From: an uncultured bacterium
GTDB lineage: Bacteria > Cyanobacteriota > Vampirovibrionia > Gastranaerophilales > Gastranaerophilaceae
Direction: 5' to 3'
DNA length: 30,760 bases
Assembly: GCA_900551675.1 (NCBI GenBank)
Contig: URXH01000011.1
Location: forward strand, 1 to 30,760
A program made the translations under genes and the position numbers. This document shows, piece by piece, positions 16,077 to 24,358 of this stretch. Below the pieces are notes generated by a model. The model searched no databases. It saw only the letters and a program-made list of their open reading frames with translations, and was not told the DNA's origin. Each line of letters starts with the position of its first letter. Position 1 is the first letter of the stretch.

Positions 16077-16829
16077 ATGATAAATCGAAAATCACGTGAT
16101 GAAATTAAAAGAATGCGTCATGCAGGGCATATTGTAGCTCTTGTTCATCAAAAGATGAGAGAAGTTATTGAGCCGGGTATAAGTACAAAAGAACTGGATA
16201 GTATTGCACATGATATTATAAGAAAAGAACGCGCAATTCCGACATTTTTAGGTTATCACGGTTTCCCGGGTTCTATTTGTGCATCTATTAATGAGCAGGT
16301 TGTTCACGGAATTCCTCATGAAGATATCAAAGTTAAAGAAGGCGATATTATAAGTATTGATGTCGGTGCGACTTATGCTGGAATGGTCGGTGATGGTGCC
16401 TGGACTTATCCTGTTGGTAAAATCAGTGATGAGTGTCAGAGACTTTTGAAAGCTACTGAAGAAGCTCTTTTGGCAGGAATTGCACAAATGAGAGCAGGAA
16501 ATGTTCTTGATGATATTTCAGGTGCAATAGAAGCAGTTGCTGTGAGAGAAAAACTCGGCATTGTCAGACAGTACGGCGGACACGGTGTTGGTCATGAAAT
16601 GCATGAAGAACCGTTTTTGTTTAATTACAAAGTAGGTGATCATACTTTGATTAAACAGGGTTATGCAATTGCAATTGAACCTATGCTAAATTTAGGCGGC
16701 GATGAGGTTGTAGTTGCGGACGATGAATGGACAGTGAGTACTGCTGATAAAATGCCGTCAGCACATTTTGAGCATACCGTTCTTGCAACTGATGATCAAC
16801 CCTTAATTATTACGCAGCTGATGTCGTAA
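16077..16829 (+). CDS. map: Methionine aminopeptidase type I
   Basis: This enzyme removes the N-terminal methionine of new proteins. The 250 residues carry the complete dinuclear metal site of the pita-bread fold: D95, D106, H169, E201 and E232. The substrate-contact histidines are H77 (in EQVVHGIP) and H176 (in GVGHEMHEEP). The motifs IDVGATYAGMVGDGAW, GGHGVGHEMHEEP and AIEPML are intact. The short N-terminus marks it as type Ia. AAAGAGG precedes the ATG. It lies after adk, and the next gene starts 12 nt downstream, probably on the same transcript. Confidence 0.96.
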   Translation: MINRKSRDEIKRMRHAGHIVALVHQKMREVIEPGISTKELDSIAHDIIRKERAIPTFLGYHGFPGSICASINEQVVHGIPHEDIKVKEGDIISIDVGATYAGMVGDGAWTYPVGKISDECQRLLKATEEALLAGIAQMRAGNVLDDISGAIEAVAVREKLGIVRQYGGHGVGHEMHEEPFLFNYKVGDHTLIKQGYAIAIEPMLNLGGDEVVVADDEWTVSTADKMPSAHFEHTVLATDDQPLIITQLMS

Positions 16830-16840
16830 GGAGAGTTTTT

Positions 16841-17464
16841 ATGAATTATTACGTCGGTTTATCCCTTGCAGCATCATCAGGTATGGATTCTGGTGTTGCA
16901 GTTATGGATGAGGATAATAATCTTATACTTGTCGATAAGCTTTACACAATGAATGATGTGATATTCTTTTTTGAGAATTTCCCGTCATTAAAATATTCAA
17001 AGATCTGTATTTCCTTAGTCTGGGACAGGACAATGCTTAACGGAAAGTGGCGAATACTCGGCAAGCCCTATCAGCTTGTTTCTACAAATCCTCTAATCCC
17101 AAATCGTGAAGGCTGGACGCATAGATATTCAACGCGCGGCTGTGAATATTTTAAATCTTTAATGGAACAGGGTATTGAAATTAACCGTTTTGAACTTTAT
17201 TTGACCAGGCAGAGTCTGCATTTGAATTCTTGCTACAAAGAACGTTCCCCTGCTGATTGTAAGTTTTTGCAGCAGACGCTGAAAAATGAATGGCAGATTG
17301 ATTTACCTTCCAATATGATGCCTATGTCTCAACTGGAGGCGATAGTCGGGGCAATTCTTGCGAGAGAAAATACTAAACATCCGGAAAATATTAAAATAAT
17401 CTCACATTTCAGAGATTTCAATGTTATAGATGTAATTCATAATCCTGAATTAATTGCGGTTTAA
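16841..17464 (+). CDS. Uncharacterised protein, possible DUF429/RNase H-like fold
   Basis: The 207-residue protein is cytosolic. It opens with YYVGLSLAASSGMDSGVAVMD, like the first beta-hairpin of RNase H-like DUF429 proteins, where the metal-binding Asp would be in place of Ser (GLSLA). The rest has alternating beta and helical stretches and ends with MPMSQLEAIVGAILAREN, resembling the terminal acidic helix of such folds. The match is weak. AAGGAGAG precedes the ATG, and the gene follows map by 12 nt. It ends directly against the convergent gene at 17465 with no spacing. If DUF429-like, the missing acidic residue would make a nuclease role doubtful. Confidence 0.6.
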   Translation: MNYYVGLSLAASSGMDSGVAVMDEDNNLILVDKLYTMNDVIFFFENFPSLKYSKICISLVWDRTMLNGKWRILGKPYQLVSTNPLIPNREGWTHRYSTRGCEYFKSLMEQGIEINRFELYLTRQSLHLNSCYKERSPADCKFLQQTLKNEWQIDLPSNMMPMSQLEAIVGAILARENTKHPENIKIISHFRDFNVIDVIHNPELIAV

Positions 17465-17986
17465 TTATTCTCTGCTTGTTAAAAGTCCCAGAGCCAGACC
17501 GATTGCAGCGCCTATGCCTGCACCCCATCTGAGTTTGGTCTTTTTCACGGCTCTATATGCTCTGTTGTTCATATCATCCATTAAACTCGGGTATTTTTTA
17601 TATGCATCATAATTATTCATAAAATTTATTTTAAGATTGTCTGCATATTTTCTATCGCTGATATTTTTATCAAGTTCAATGCATTTATCAGTAATTGATT
17701 TAATATCTTCGTTTAAGCCCATTTCACGTAAAATCATTTTGCTTTCAGTGCTTACGTTTTTTGCTTCGACTTCTTTTGCGGCCTTTGCCAGCGATGCAAT
17801 TTGTGCATTTGTTTCTGCTTTTGTAATGTCAAATGCTTTTTGAACAAATGCATCTTTTTTTACCGGAAGGTAATACGCGTTCATGCCTATTAGGGCTCCT
17901 GTGGCGGCTAAACCTATTTTTCGTTTTCTGGCTGCTGCCGGATTGGGCTGGTAGTATGTAATTGAAGGTGGTGTCTGTACTGCCAT
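17465..17986 (-). CDS. Protein with two short hydrophobic segments, unknown
   Basis: The 173 residues have a basic stretch (RKRK) near residue 20, then a hydrophobic segment at about 25-40 (GLAATGALIGMNAYYL). A central 100-residue helical Lys/Asp/Asn-rich region follows, with a final Gly/Ala segment (WGAGIGAAIGLALGLL) at about 154-169. It is probably a membrane-associated, partly coiled protein. The stop abuts that of the convergent gene at 17464. AAGG lies upstream of the ATG. I recognise no family. Confidence 0.6.
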   Translation of the reverse strand: MAVQTPPSITYYQPNPAAARKRKIGLAATGALIGMNAYYLPVKKDAFVQKAFDITKAETNAQIASLAKAAKEVEAKNVSTESKMILREMGLNEDIKSITDKCIELDKNISDRKYADNLKINFMNNYDAYKKYPSLMDDMNNRAYRAVKKTKLRWGAGIGAAIGLALGLLTSRE

Positions 17987-18050
17987 AAGAATGCCTTGTA
18001 ATTTTTTCGTTGATGTATTTTATAAAACACGTAAAAAATTTTTTTGCTAT

Positions 18051-18665
18051 TTAATATATATTCTTTTTTAAAATTTCAACAACTTTTTTATGGATATCTT
18101 CAATAGATTTTGTAGCATCAAGAACCTTAATTCTTTGAGGTTCTTGTTTTGCAAGTTCAAGATAACCCTGTCTTACGCGGTTATGGAAATCTATTCCGGC
18201 ACTTTCCATGCGGTCTTTTTCTTTACCTACACGTTTCATGGAAGTTTCTACATCAATATCGAAAACGAATGTCAAATCAGGCTTCCTGCCGTTTGTTGCA
18301 ATGCTGTTCAACATATTAATTCTTTCAATATCAAGCCCTCTGCCGTACCCCTGATAGGCGACAGTTGAATCAATATGTCTGTCGCATAAAACAATTTTTC
18401 CTTCATCAACGGCAGGATTAACAATAATATCAATATTTTGCGCTCTGTCAGCCAAAAACAGGAATGATTCGCACCTGTCAGATACAGGACCTTCATAATT
18501 TAGCAGTATTTCACGGACTTTTTCTCCTAAGCCTTTGCCACCCGGTTCACGTGTCAGAATAACGTTTTTGCCGTTATTTTTTAAATATTCTGCCAATAAT
18601 TTCATCTGGGTTGTTTTTCCGCACCCGTCTGCTCCCTCAAATGTTATAAATAATCCCTTTTTCAT
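18051..18665 (-). CDS. tmk: Thymidylate kinase
   Basis: This enzyme phosphorylates dTMP to dTDP. The 204 residues are the usual size. The P-loop GADGCGKTTQ is at residues 11-20, followed by the lid and dTMP motifs TREPGG, CDRHIDSTVAYQGYGRG and FVFDIDVETSMKRV. AAGAGG stands before the ATG. A -10-like TATAAT is at 18683-18688 on this strand, so its promoter overlaps that of the divergent M16-like gene. Confidence 0.95.
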   Translation of the reverse strand: MKKGLFITFEGADGCGKTTQMKLLAEYLKNNGKNVILTREPGGKGLGEKVREILLNYEGPVSDRCESFLFLADRAQNIDIIVNPAVDEGKIVLCDRHIDSTVAYQGYGRGLDIERINMLNSIATNGRKPDLTFVFDIDVETSMKRVGKEKDRMESAGIDFHNRVRQGYLELAKQEPQRIKVLDATKSIEDIHKKVVEILKKNIY

Positions 18666-18703
18666 TTTTACCTCTTAATATAATTATATCAAAAAAATCC
18701 GAT

Positions 18704-18740
18704 TTGTGTTTTGCTAAATATTATGCTAAAATCAGCATAA
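18704..18740 (+). promoter_or_regulatory. Promoter with palindrome over -10, for the M16-like gene
   Basis: The -35 TTGTGT (18704-18709) and -10 TAAAAT (18727-18732) are spaced by exactly 17 bp, with TG two bases upstream of the -10. A perfect 7-bp inverted repeat (TTATGCT 18721-18727, AGCATAA 18734-18740) overlaps the -10, so it could be an operator or a 5' hairpin. The TTG of the -35 box also opens a longer reading frame, which I take as a by-chance upstream extension. Confidence 0.6.
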
Positions 18741-18754
18741 GAGGAGAGGTTTAT

Positions 18755-19988
18755 ATGGATACTAAAATTACAAGATTAAAGAACAATATAGAATTTGCTT
18801 ATAAAAGAAACAGAAATACTCCGAGAATTGCGTTTTATCTGAATTTTTCTTTGAACAATCCGCTTCCGGATCCCGGAGTTTATTCTCTTATGGTAAGGCT
18901 TTTTATGCAGGGCACAAAAAAGCGTTCCGCGCAGGCTTTGTCTGAAGAATTGGATAAATATGCAATTGAATTCAGTGCAGAGATGAAACTTGATTATGTA
19001 AAATTTAAGTTTGTATGTCTGAATGAAGATTTTGAACGGGCAATGGAGATTTTTTCAGATATTGTAAAAAACACTACTTTTGAAGAATTTGAAAAAGAGC
19101 GTACAAAACTGGAAGGTGAAATAATTGCAGAATTGGACTCTCCGCGAGTAAAAGTTATTGACAGCTATTACAAAAATATTTATGAAGGGCATAATTACGG
19201 ATATACAAATACTGTTATTCTTGAAAATCTAAAAAATATTACAAAAGAAGATGTGGTTAACGCTTATAAAGCTATTGTTGATAACAGCAAGAAAGTAGCA
19301 GTATTTGTAGGTGATCTTGATTATGAGAGAGTTGACGGGCTTTTAGAAGATTATTTGGGAGATATTACGCCTTCTGTTGAAAATCTTCCGCAATTGAAAA
19401 GACCGGAGCTTACAGAAACAAAAAAAGTTGAAGTTATTCAGCAGGATGCCGGGAGCACCGGCCAGTACCAGTTGATAATCGGGAAAAGCAGAAGCAGCTT
19501 TCAGCATATCCGGCAGATTATCCTTGATCTCCTGTTTCCGGCTTCCCGCCAACAGTGCGATTACCGGTTTATCCTCAAGATTATTTTTGGAGCTTAGAGA
19601 TAAAAAAGGGCTGGCTTATGTTGTCAGAAGTTCTTATGATGTTGCAAGGCTGTCGGCTAATTTTTCAATTTATATAGCAACTGAACCTAATAATATAGAA
19701 ACTTCTTTGAAAGGTTTTGATGAAGAAATTCAAAAGATTAAAAACATTAAAGTCAGTGAAGAAGAACTTGAGAATGCAAAAAATAATTTGTTCGGCAAAT
19801 GGGCATTTTTGGGTGAAACTAATTCGCAGCAGGCAAACTGGCTGGCACATTATGGTGTTATGGGATTTGGTTTTGATTTCCATAAAAACGCAGTTGATAA
19901 GATAAAACAGGTTACGGTAGAAGATATTTATAACTGCGCAAATAAGTATTTTAACGACACTTATGTACTGTCTGTTTTGAAGCCGTAA
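18755..19988 (+). pseudogene. M16-family peptidase-like protein, frameshifted, catalytic motif lost
   Basis: M16B proteins form two-lobed proteases. Here the N-terminal lobe starts at ATG 18755 behind GAGGAGAGG. The expected zinc motif HxxEH is replaced by Ser-x-x-Val-Arg (GVYSLMVRLFMQGT), so it could not bind zinc. The C-terminal lobe keeps the R/Y substrate motif SSRLFLELRDKKGLAYVV. The gene is not continuous. The first frame stops at 19597, and the rest is in another frame from about 19480 to 19988. In the overlap the third frame spells AYPADYP, so more than one indel is likely. Repaired, it would be about 410 residues, normal for the family. R/Y-only subunits are known to pair with a separate HxxEH subunit, which is not seen here. 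Confidence 0.8.
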
Positions 19989-20046
19989 CCGTGTCAGGTA
20001 ATAGATATGCTTTTTGAGATAAAGAATAATATTCAAGAGGCATATT

Positions 20047-20583
20047 GTGAGAAAAATTTATTTTGCGGTATTAATATCAATAACAATTTTTACTGCGGGA
20101 TTTTCTGTTCCTGACGGTGCAATATCTGTTTCTTATCAGCCGAATGTAGACAGGCTTGATAGAATATTCAGGGAATCTTTGCCATTAGATAAAAAAGATA
20201 TTTTTTTTACAAAAGTTCCGAGAGGGCTTATTGTGAGTATAAACGAGAAAATTTTTTTTAATGAATCCGAAGTGAAAATTAAAGAAAGTTCGCTTCCTGT
20301 TATTGATACCATAATTATGCTTCTTGAAAAATTAAACAATTATTGTGTAATAGAAAATCACACAGAAGAAAACAGTTTTGATAATAAAAATCTGGAATTG
20401 TCATTGCAGAGATCTTCAAACATTGCAGAATATATGATAACTTGCGGTAAAATTTCTGCTTCAAGAATTTTTGCACTGGGCTACGGGCAATATATGCCAT
20501 TTAGAGATAATGTTTCTGCAAAAAAAGACGGGCTTAATAACAGAGTTGATTTTGTTATTTTGGAATATGAAGCTAGGAGATAA
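20047..20583 (+). CDS. OmpA/MotB C-terminal domain protein, secreted
   Basis: The 178-residue protein has a signal peptide (MRKIYFAVLISITIFTAGFS). The C-terminal domain resembles the peptidoglycan-binding OmpA-like domain: VIENHTEENSFDNKNLELSLQRS, abbreviated to its pattern N-H-T-E then LS-x-x-R-S, then GYGQYMPFRDN and NNRVDFVI. The key Asp of the GHTD motif is replaced (NHTEE). The product is likely anchored to the envelope or periplasmic wall. Its GTG start follows AAGAGGC. The stop overlaps the sigma-factor stop at 20573 by 11 bp in tail-to-tail orientation. Membership of the OmpA family is likely, the specific role is unknown. Confidence 0.75.
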   Translation: MRKIYFAVLISITIFTAGFSVPDGAISVSYQPNVDRLDRIFRESLPLDKKDIFFTKVPRGLIVSINEKIFFNESEVKIKESSLPVIDTIIMLLEKLNNYCVIENHTEENSFDNKNLELSLQRSSNIAEYMITCGKISASRIFALGYGQYMPFRDNVSAKKDGLNNRVDFVILEYEARR

Positions 20584-21400
20584 TACTTTGACGGAGCCTT
20601 GTTGTTCTGTTTTCGCTAAGTATATTTTTAAGTTTCATAATTGCCTGGGCATGGAGCTGGCAAACGCGTGATTCTGACATATTAATCGTAGAGCCTATTT
20701 CTTTAAGAGTCATATTTTCCTGATAATATAGAACCATTATGATGCGTTCGCGTTCAGGGAGTCTTCTCAGAGCCTTTTCAAGCTCCTGTTTTACATTTTG
20801 TTCTTCTGCCTGTTCTTGAGGATTAAGTTTATTTGTGTCCTGAATTGTATCTATAATTTCAACGCTGTCATCCGTATTTCCCTTTTTGTCATATATAGAT
20901 GTCATTGTAGTATCTTCAGACAGAAGCTGCAGAACTTTTTCAGGCTCCATATCCATATACGAAGCTATTTCTGATGTTGTAGGCATTCTGCCGAGTTCCT
21001 GCTTCAAATGTTCCTGTGCATTTTTTATATCTTTTATTTTTTTTCTTACGCTTCTCGGTAAAAAGTCTTGAGCTCTTATTTTATCTAATATAGCTCCTCT
21101 GATTCTTATAAGTGCATAAGTTTCAAATCTTGTATTTTTTTGTGGAGAATATCTTTCTATTGCGTTGATAAGACCTTCAACCCCGTAGCCTGCAATATCT
21201 TCAATGGAAATTGTCGAAGGCAGGGTAACTTTTACACGCCCCACAACATAGCGGATTAAATATATGTATTGAACAATAAGTGTGTCGCGAAAATTTTTAT
21301 TGGTTTTATCTTTAAGGTATTCTTCCCATAGAGAAGCCAGCTCATCTTCCGACAGCCTTTTTATACTATTGTATGATGTAAAATCAAAACTCTGGCTCAT
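20573..21400 (-). CDS. fliA: Sigma factor of the FliA/WhiG (sigma-28) family
   Basis: This family directs RNA polymerase to flagellar and related promoters. I choose ATG 21400 (MSQSFDFTS) over the upstream TTG at 21412 because GGGAAG lies 5 nt before it; the result is 275 residues. Region 2 has IEDIAGYGVEGLINAIERYSP and FETYALIRIRGAILDKIRAQDF. Region 3 has a LGRMPTTSEIASYM helix. Region 4 has LPERERIIMVLYYQENMTLKEIG and the recognition helix MSESRVCQLHAQAIMKLKNIL. No region 1 is present, as is usual. The sigma factor is in the same window as flagellar rod genes, but not in one operon with them. Confidence 0.88.
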   Translation of the reverse strand: MSQSFDFTSYNSIKRLSEDELASLWEEYLKDKTNKNFRDTLIVQYIYLIRYVVGRVKVTLPSTISIEDIAGYGVEGLINAIERYSPQKNTRFETYALIRIRGAILDKIRAQDFLPRSVRKKIKDIKNAQEHLKQELGRMPTTSEIASYMDMEPEKVLQLLSEDTTMTSIYDKKGNTDDSVEIIDTIQDTNKLNPQEQAEEQNVKQELEKALRRLPERERIIMVLYYQENMTLKEIGSTINMSESRVCQLHAQAIMKLKNILSENRTTRLRQSIIS

Positions 21401-21590
21401 TAAACTTCCCAAATATTGTTCAAATATCTTACATATCTATTCTATACAATATAGTTTCATCTGCATCATTTAAAAAGAGGAAATGTAACAGATATTACTA
21501 AAGTTTGTGTAGTAGCACAGGGCATGTATATTTTAAAGATACTAAGATATTATGGCATTAAGACAGTAAAAGCCATGTTTTATCTAAAAC

Positions 21591-22955
21591 CTAATTCTGT
21601 TTTTGTTCTGCTTCTTTTTCAACGGGTTCAGGATCAGATTTTATAATCTCAAGTTTTGTAATTCTTGCACCGTCAACTTCTTTAACGACAAATGTAAGAT
21701 TGTTTAAGGCAACTGTATCATTGACTTCTGCAATCCTTCCGAGAAGTTTTACTACAAGTCCGCCGATTGTATCAATATCTTCATCATCAATTTCTTTTTC
21801 GTTAATCTGGAAAAATTCCGCAAATTCATCAAGTCTCATCATTGAGTTTGCAATATAGGTATTTGGAGCAACTTCTTTTATGTTTTCTTCCTCTTCTTCT
21901 TCCTCGTCAAATTCGTCTTGAACATCGCCGAAAATCTCTTCTATAACATCTTCCAGAGTTACAAGTCCTGATGTTCCGCCAAATTCATCTACAACAATTG
22001 CCATCTGGCCTTTGCGTTTTTTAAATTCCAATACCAGATTGTCCATTGTAATTGTTTCAGGTACAAGAAGAACTTCTCGTAAAATTTTTGCTATCGGGCA
22101 CACTTCATCTTTTATTGAAAGAGAGTATAGATCTTTTACATGCACAAGACCTATTATGTGATCGATATCTTCTTCATAAACAGGATACCTTGTGTACTGG
22201 TTTTCTGCAGCAAGTTTGTTGAGTTCTTCCATCGGCATATCAACCGGTATACAAACCATGTCGGTTCTCGGTACCATAACCTGTTTTGCTGTCAGGTCGG
22301 AAAATTTGAACACGTTATGAAGCATATCTTTTTCGGTCTCATTCAGAACACCTCCGTCATAACTTGCATTAACAAGCATATCGAGTTCTTCTGTTGAATG
22401 AACAAGTGAACCTTTATGAGAATGCGGTATATGCATCAATTTTAATACAAAATTGCCGAATCCGTTTAATAACCATATAAACGGGTTGAAGAAAAATGTT
22501 AAAACCTGCATTGGTCTTGCAACCCAAAGTGCAGTCTTTTCAGTGTATTCAAGTGCAATGGATTTAGGAATGAGTTCGCCAAGCACTACATGGAAGAACG
22601 TAATCAATGCAAAAGCGATTGATACGGATGCTGTGTGGGTCGCAATATTCTTCCCTATACCGGGCAAAAATGCAAACATTGGCTCAATGATATGTGCAAG
22701 AGTTCCTTCGCCAACCCAGCCTAAGCCTATACTTGATATTGTAACGCCTAATTGTACTGCTGCAATGAATTTGTCAAGATCTTTCAATGCTTCCATTGCA
22801 ATTTTAGCATTGTAGTTGCCTTCATTGACAAGCTGTTCTATTCTTGTCTTTCTGACTTTAACCATCGCAAATTCTGATGCAACAAAAAATCCGTTTGAAA
22901 ATAGTAAAAAAGCTATTACAAACAAATTAAATACTGTATTACCCGTACCATCCAT
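21591..22955 (-). CDS. CNNM/CBS/CorC_HlyC membrane transporter-like protein
   Basis: The 454 residues have a DUF21/CNNM membrane part with about three hydrophobic helices (residues 10-30, 66-82, 106-130) and the family's GELIPKSIALEYTEKTA motif. Next come EDM-type linker residues (about 200-240, NETEKDMLHNVFKF), a pair of CBS domains (220-350), an acidic run (DEFDEEEEEEEN) and a CorC_HlyC C-terminal domain with DTIGGLVVKLLG and ALNNLTFVVKEV. Proteins of this family act in magnesium and cobalt export or are called hemolysin C-like. I cannot set the ion here. Upstream is a TATAAT (22991-22996 on the minus strand) and an AAGGAA ribosome site. It is transcribed away from the metallophosphoesterase. 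Confidence 0.92.
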   Translation of the reverse strand: MDGTGNTVFNLFVIAFLLFSNGFFVASEFAMVKVRKTRIEQLVNEGNYNAKIAMEALKDLDKFIAAVQLGVTISSIGLGWVGEGTLAHIIEPMFAFLPGIGKNIATHTASVSIAFALITFFHVVLGELIPKSIALEYTEKTALWVARPMQVLTFFFNPFIWLLNGFGNFVLKLMHIPHSHKGSLVHSTEELDMLVNASYDGGVLNETEKDMLHNVFKFSDLTAKQVMVPRTDMVCIPVDMPMEELNKLAAENQYTRYPVYEEDIDHIIGLVHVKDLYSLSIKDEVCPIAKILREVLLVPETITMDNLVLEFKKRKGQMAIVVDEFGGTSGLVTLEDVIEEIFGDVQDEFDEEEEEEENIKEVAPNTYIANSMMRLDEFAEFFQINEKEIDDEDIDTIGGLVVKLLGRIAEVNDTVALNNLTFVVKEVDGARITKLEIIKSDPEPVEKEAEQKQN

Positions 22956-23022
22956 TATATATTGTTTCCTTCTATCTCTCTATAGGTGTAATTATAATAT
23001 TATTTATCTAAAAATGCAATCT

Positions 23023-23835
23023 TTATTTTTCGTCCATATCAACTTCTTTGAGTTCCGTATATATCATTGGAGAAAAGCCTTTTGTTGTCGTAACGGTTAT
23101 TACTTTATAAACAGGAGGCTCACTTAATAGTGTAGGAGAAGTTATATGATAAACTCCATTACGCATAATTTCGCTGTTGAAGTGCAAATGACCTGCAATA
23201 ATTGAGATAACATTATCATATTTGTCGAGCAGATCAAGGTATTTTTCTTTTTGGTAAACCTCGTGCGTTGTAACTTCTTTTGTTGCAATAAGCGGGAAAT
23301 GCTGTAAAATTATTACAGGTTTATGTTTGTATTTTTTCAGTTGTTTATCAAGCCAAGTTAAAGTATCTTCTTTATAATATCCGATAGAACCCGGAATTAT
23401 TTCCTTTGCGCCGTCTACAACAATGAATACAAATCCGTCTTTTTTGAATACATAATTAGGTTTTTTATATTTGTAAAAGAAGTTATAATCCCTTACAATT
23501 TCAAGATAATGAGCTTTTGAAAGCCCGTTATTTCGAAAAACGTCATGGTTGCCTATAACAATATAATAAGGAACATTTAATTTATTTATGATTTTCATAA
23601 ATTCAGGCAGGGATTCTTCATGCGGAGAATCAAGATTATCACCTGTAAAAACTACAAATTCAATATCCTTTTCTTTATTGATGTTTTTTACTGCATTTTG
23701 TAAAACTTGTGCCCTGTATTCATCTTTAGCTTTAAAATGACAGTCTGTAACCTGTACAAATTTTATTACTGCTGAGAAAGCAGAGCTTTGCAGTAATAAT
23801 AAAGAAAAAAGTGTTATAATTATATTTTTAATCAT
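23023..23835 (-). CDS. Secreted calcineurin-like metallophosphoesterase
   Basis: The 270 residues have an N-terminal signal peptide (MIKNIIITLFSLLLLQSSAFSA). The dinuclear metallophosphoesterase motifs are complete: TDCHF (D-x-H), FTGDNLDS (GD), IGNHDVF (GNHD), LQHFPLIA (H) and GHLHFNS (GHxH). It is likely an exported phosphodiesterase or phosphatase, with an unassigned substrate. AGAGGA lies before the ATG. An extended -10 (TGGTATAAT) lies on the minus strand at 23852-23860. It is divergent from the RqcP-like gene. Confidence 0.92.
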   Translation of the reverse strand: MIKNIIITLFSLLLLQSSAFSAVIKFVQVTDCHFKAKDEYRAQVLQNAVKNINKEKDIEFVVFTGDNLDSPHEESLPEFMKIINKLNVPYYIVIGNHDVFRNNGLSKAHYLEIVRDYNFFYKYKKPNYVFKKDGFVFIVVDGAKEIIPGSIGYYKEDTLTWLDKQLKKYKHKPVIILQHFPLIATKEVTTHEVYQKEKYLDLLDKYDNVISIIAGHLHFNSEIMRNGVYHITSPTLLSEPPVYKVITVTTTKGFSPMIYTELKEVDMDEK

Positions 23836-23851
23836 TATATCCTCTGGACAA

Positions 23852-23860
23852 ATTATACCA
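23852..23860 (-). promoter_or_regulatory. Extended -10 promoter of the metallophosphoesterase gene
   Basis: On the minus strand this reads TGGTATAAT, a perfect extended -10. It ends 16 nt before the ATG at 23835, leaving room for AGAGGA. The divergent S4 gene lies on the other side of it. Confidence 0.65.
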
Positions 23861-23889
23861 TAAATTGTATTATATACAAAGGAGAAAAC

Positions 23890-24135
23890 ATGAGGTTAGA
23901 TAAGTTTTTAAAAGTTTCACGTTTAATAAAGCGCAGAACTGTTGCAAATGAAGTCTCTGATACAGGACGTGTTTATGTAAACGGAAATTCTGCCAAGCCT
24001 GCAAAACAAATTAAAGAAGGAGATGAAATAAAAATAGAATATGCAAACAGGACTGTCTGCGTCCGTGTTTTAAAGGTTCCTTCTAATAATATAAGTGTTC
24101 AGGAAGCATCAAGTTTGTATGAAGTAATAAACTAA
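23890..24135 (+). CDS. rqcP: S4-domain protein RqcP-like
   Basis: The 81 residues form an S4 RNA-binding domain with the start MRLDKFLKVSRLIKRRTVAN and the core GRVYVNGNSAKPAKQIKEGDEI. This is the signature of RqcP (YabO), the Hsp15-like ribosome-quality-control factor that acts on stalled 50S subunits with RqcH. The length and opening residues match the Bacillus protein closely. AAAGGAG precedes the ATG. It is directly upstream of the prepilin-like gene. RqcH is not in the window. Confidence 0.9.
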   Translation: MRLDKFLKVSRLIKRRTVANEVSDTGRVYVNGNSAKPAKQIKEGDEIKIEYANRTVCVRVLKVPSNNISVQEASSLYEVIN

Positions 24136-24159
24136 AAATATTTTGAAAGGAGTTAATTT

Positions 24160-24210
24160 ATGAAAACGTTAAAATTTGAAAAAATTCTGTCGGGGGGGGG
24201 GCATTTCTAG
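24160..24210 (+). other. ATG with strong ribosome site, frame closed at TAG after the G10 tract
   Basis: GAAAGGAG and the ATG at 24160 give MKTLKFEKILSGGGHF and then TAG at 24208. The ribosome site is among the best in the window, so translation probably does start here. It is best read as the true start of the prepilin-like gene at 24264, knocked out of frame at 10 G, and not as a gene of its own. With one more G (or two fewer) the frame runs on without a stop to 25184. Confidence 0.6.
24192..24201 (+). repeat. G10 homopolymer tract
   Basis: Ten consecutive G at 24192-24201 lie 10 codons after ATG 24160. In this AT-rich genome such a run is exceptional. It is at the junction of the closed frame and the open prepilin frame, so slipped-strand changes in length would switch the reading frame. 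Confidence 0.9.
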
Positions 24211-24241
24211 CTGACAGAAGTGCAGGAAGCCGGGGTGTATG

Positions 24242-24358
24242 CATTAATGTCATTGCGCATTTATTGCGCAATCTGGAATTTGCCCTAAAAAGATCGCGCA
24301 CATGTTGCGTGATGACAGGTCTTAATATTCAATCCCTCACCCCTTGGGGAGAGGGTGT
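24242..24358. repeat. 117-bp dispersed palindromic repeat, copy B
   Basis: It is the same length as copy A (5298-5414) with about 87 percent identity. It contains the TGTCATTGCGCA...TGCGTGATGACA palindrome and the CCCTC...GAGAGGG element. It lies inside the open frame that leads to the prepilin domain, where it is translated as meaningless residues (for example SLTPWGEGV). Confidence 0.85.

Noticed and set aside
18704..18754. TTG start at 18704 for the M16-like gene
   Set aside because: It coincides with the -35 box; ATG 18755 has GAGGAGAGG ahead.
24160..24210. A 16-residue peptide gene ending after the G tract
   Set aside because: The ribosome site and ATG fit better as the start of the prepilin frame, which is continuous after a one-base change in the tract.
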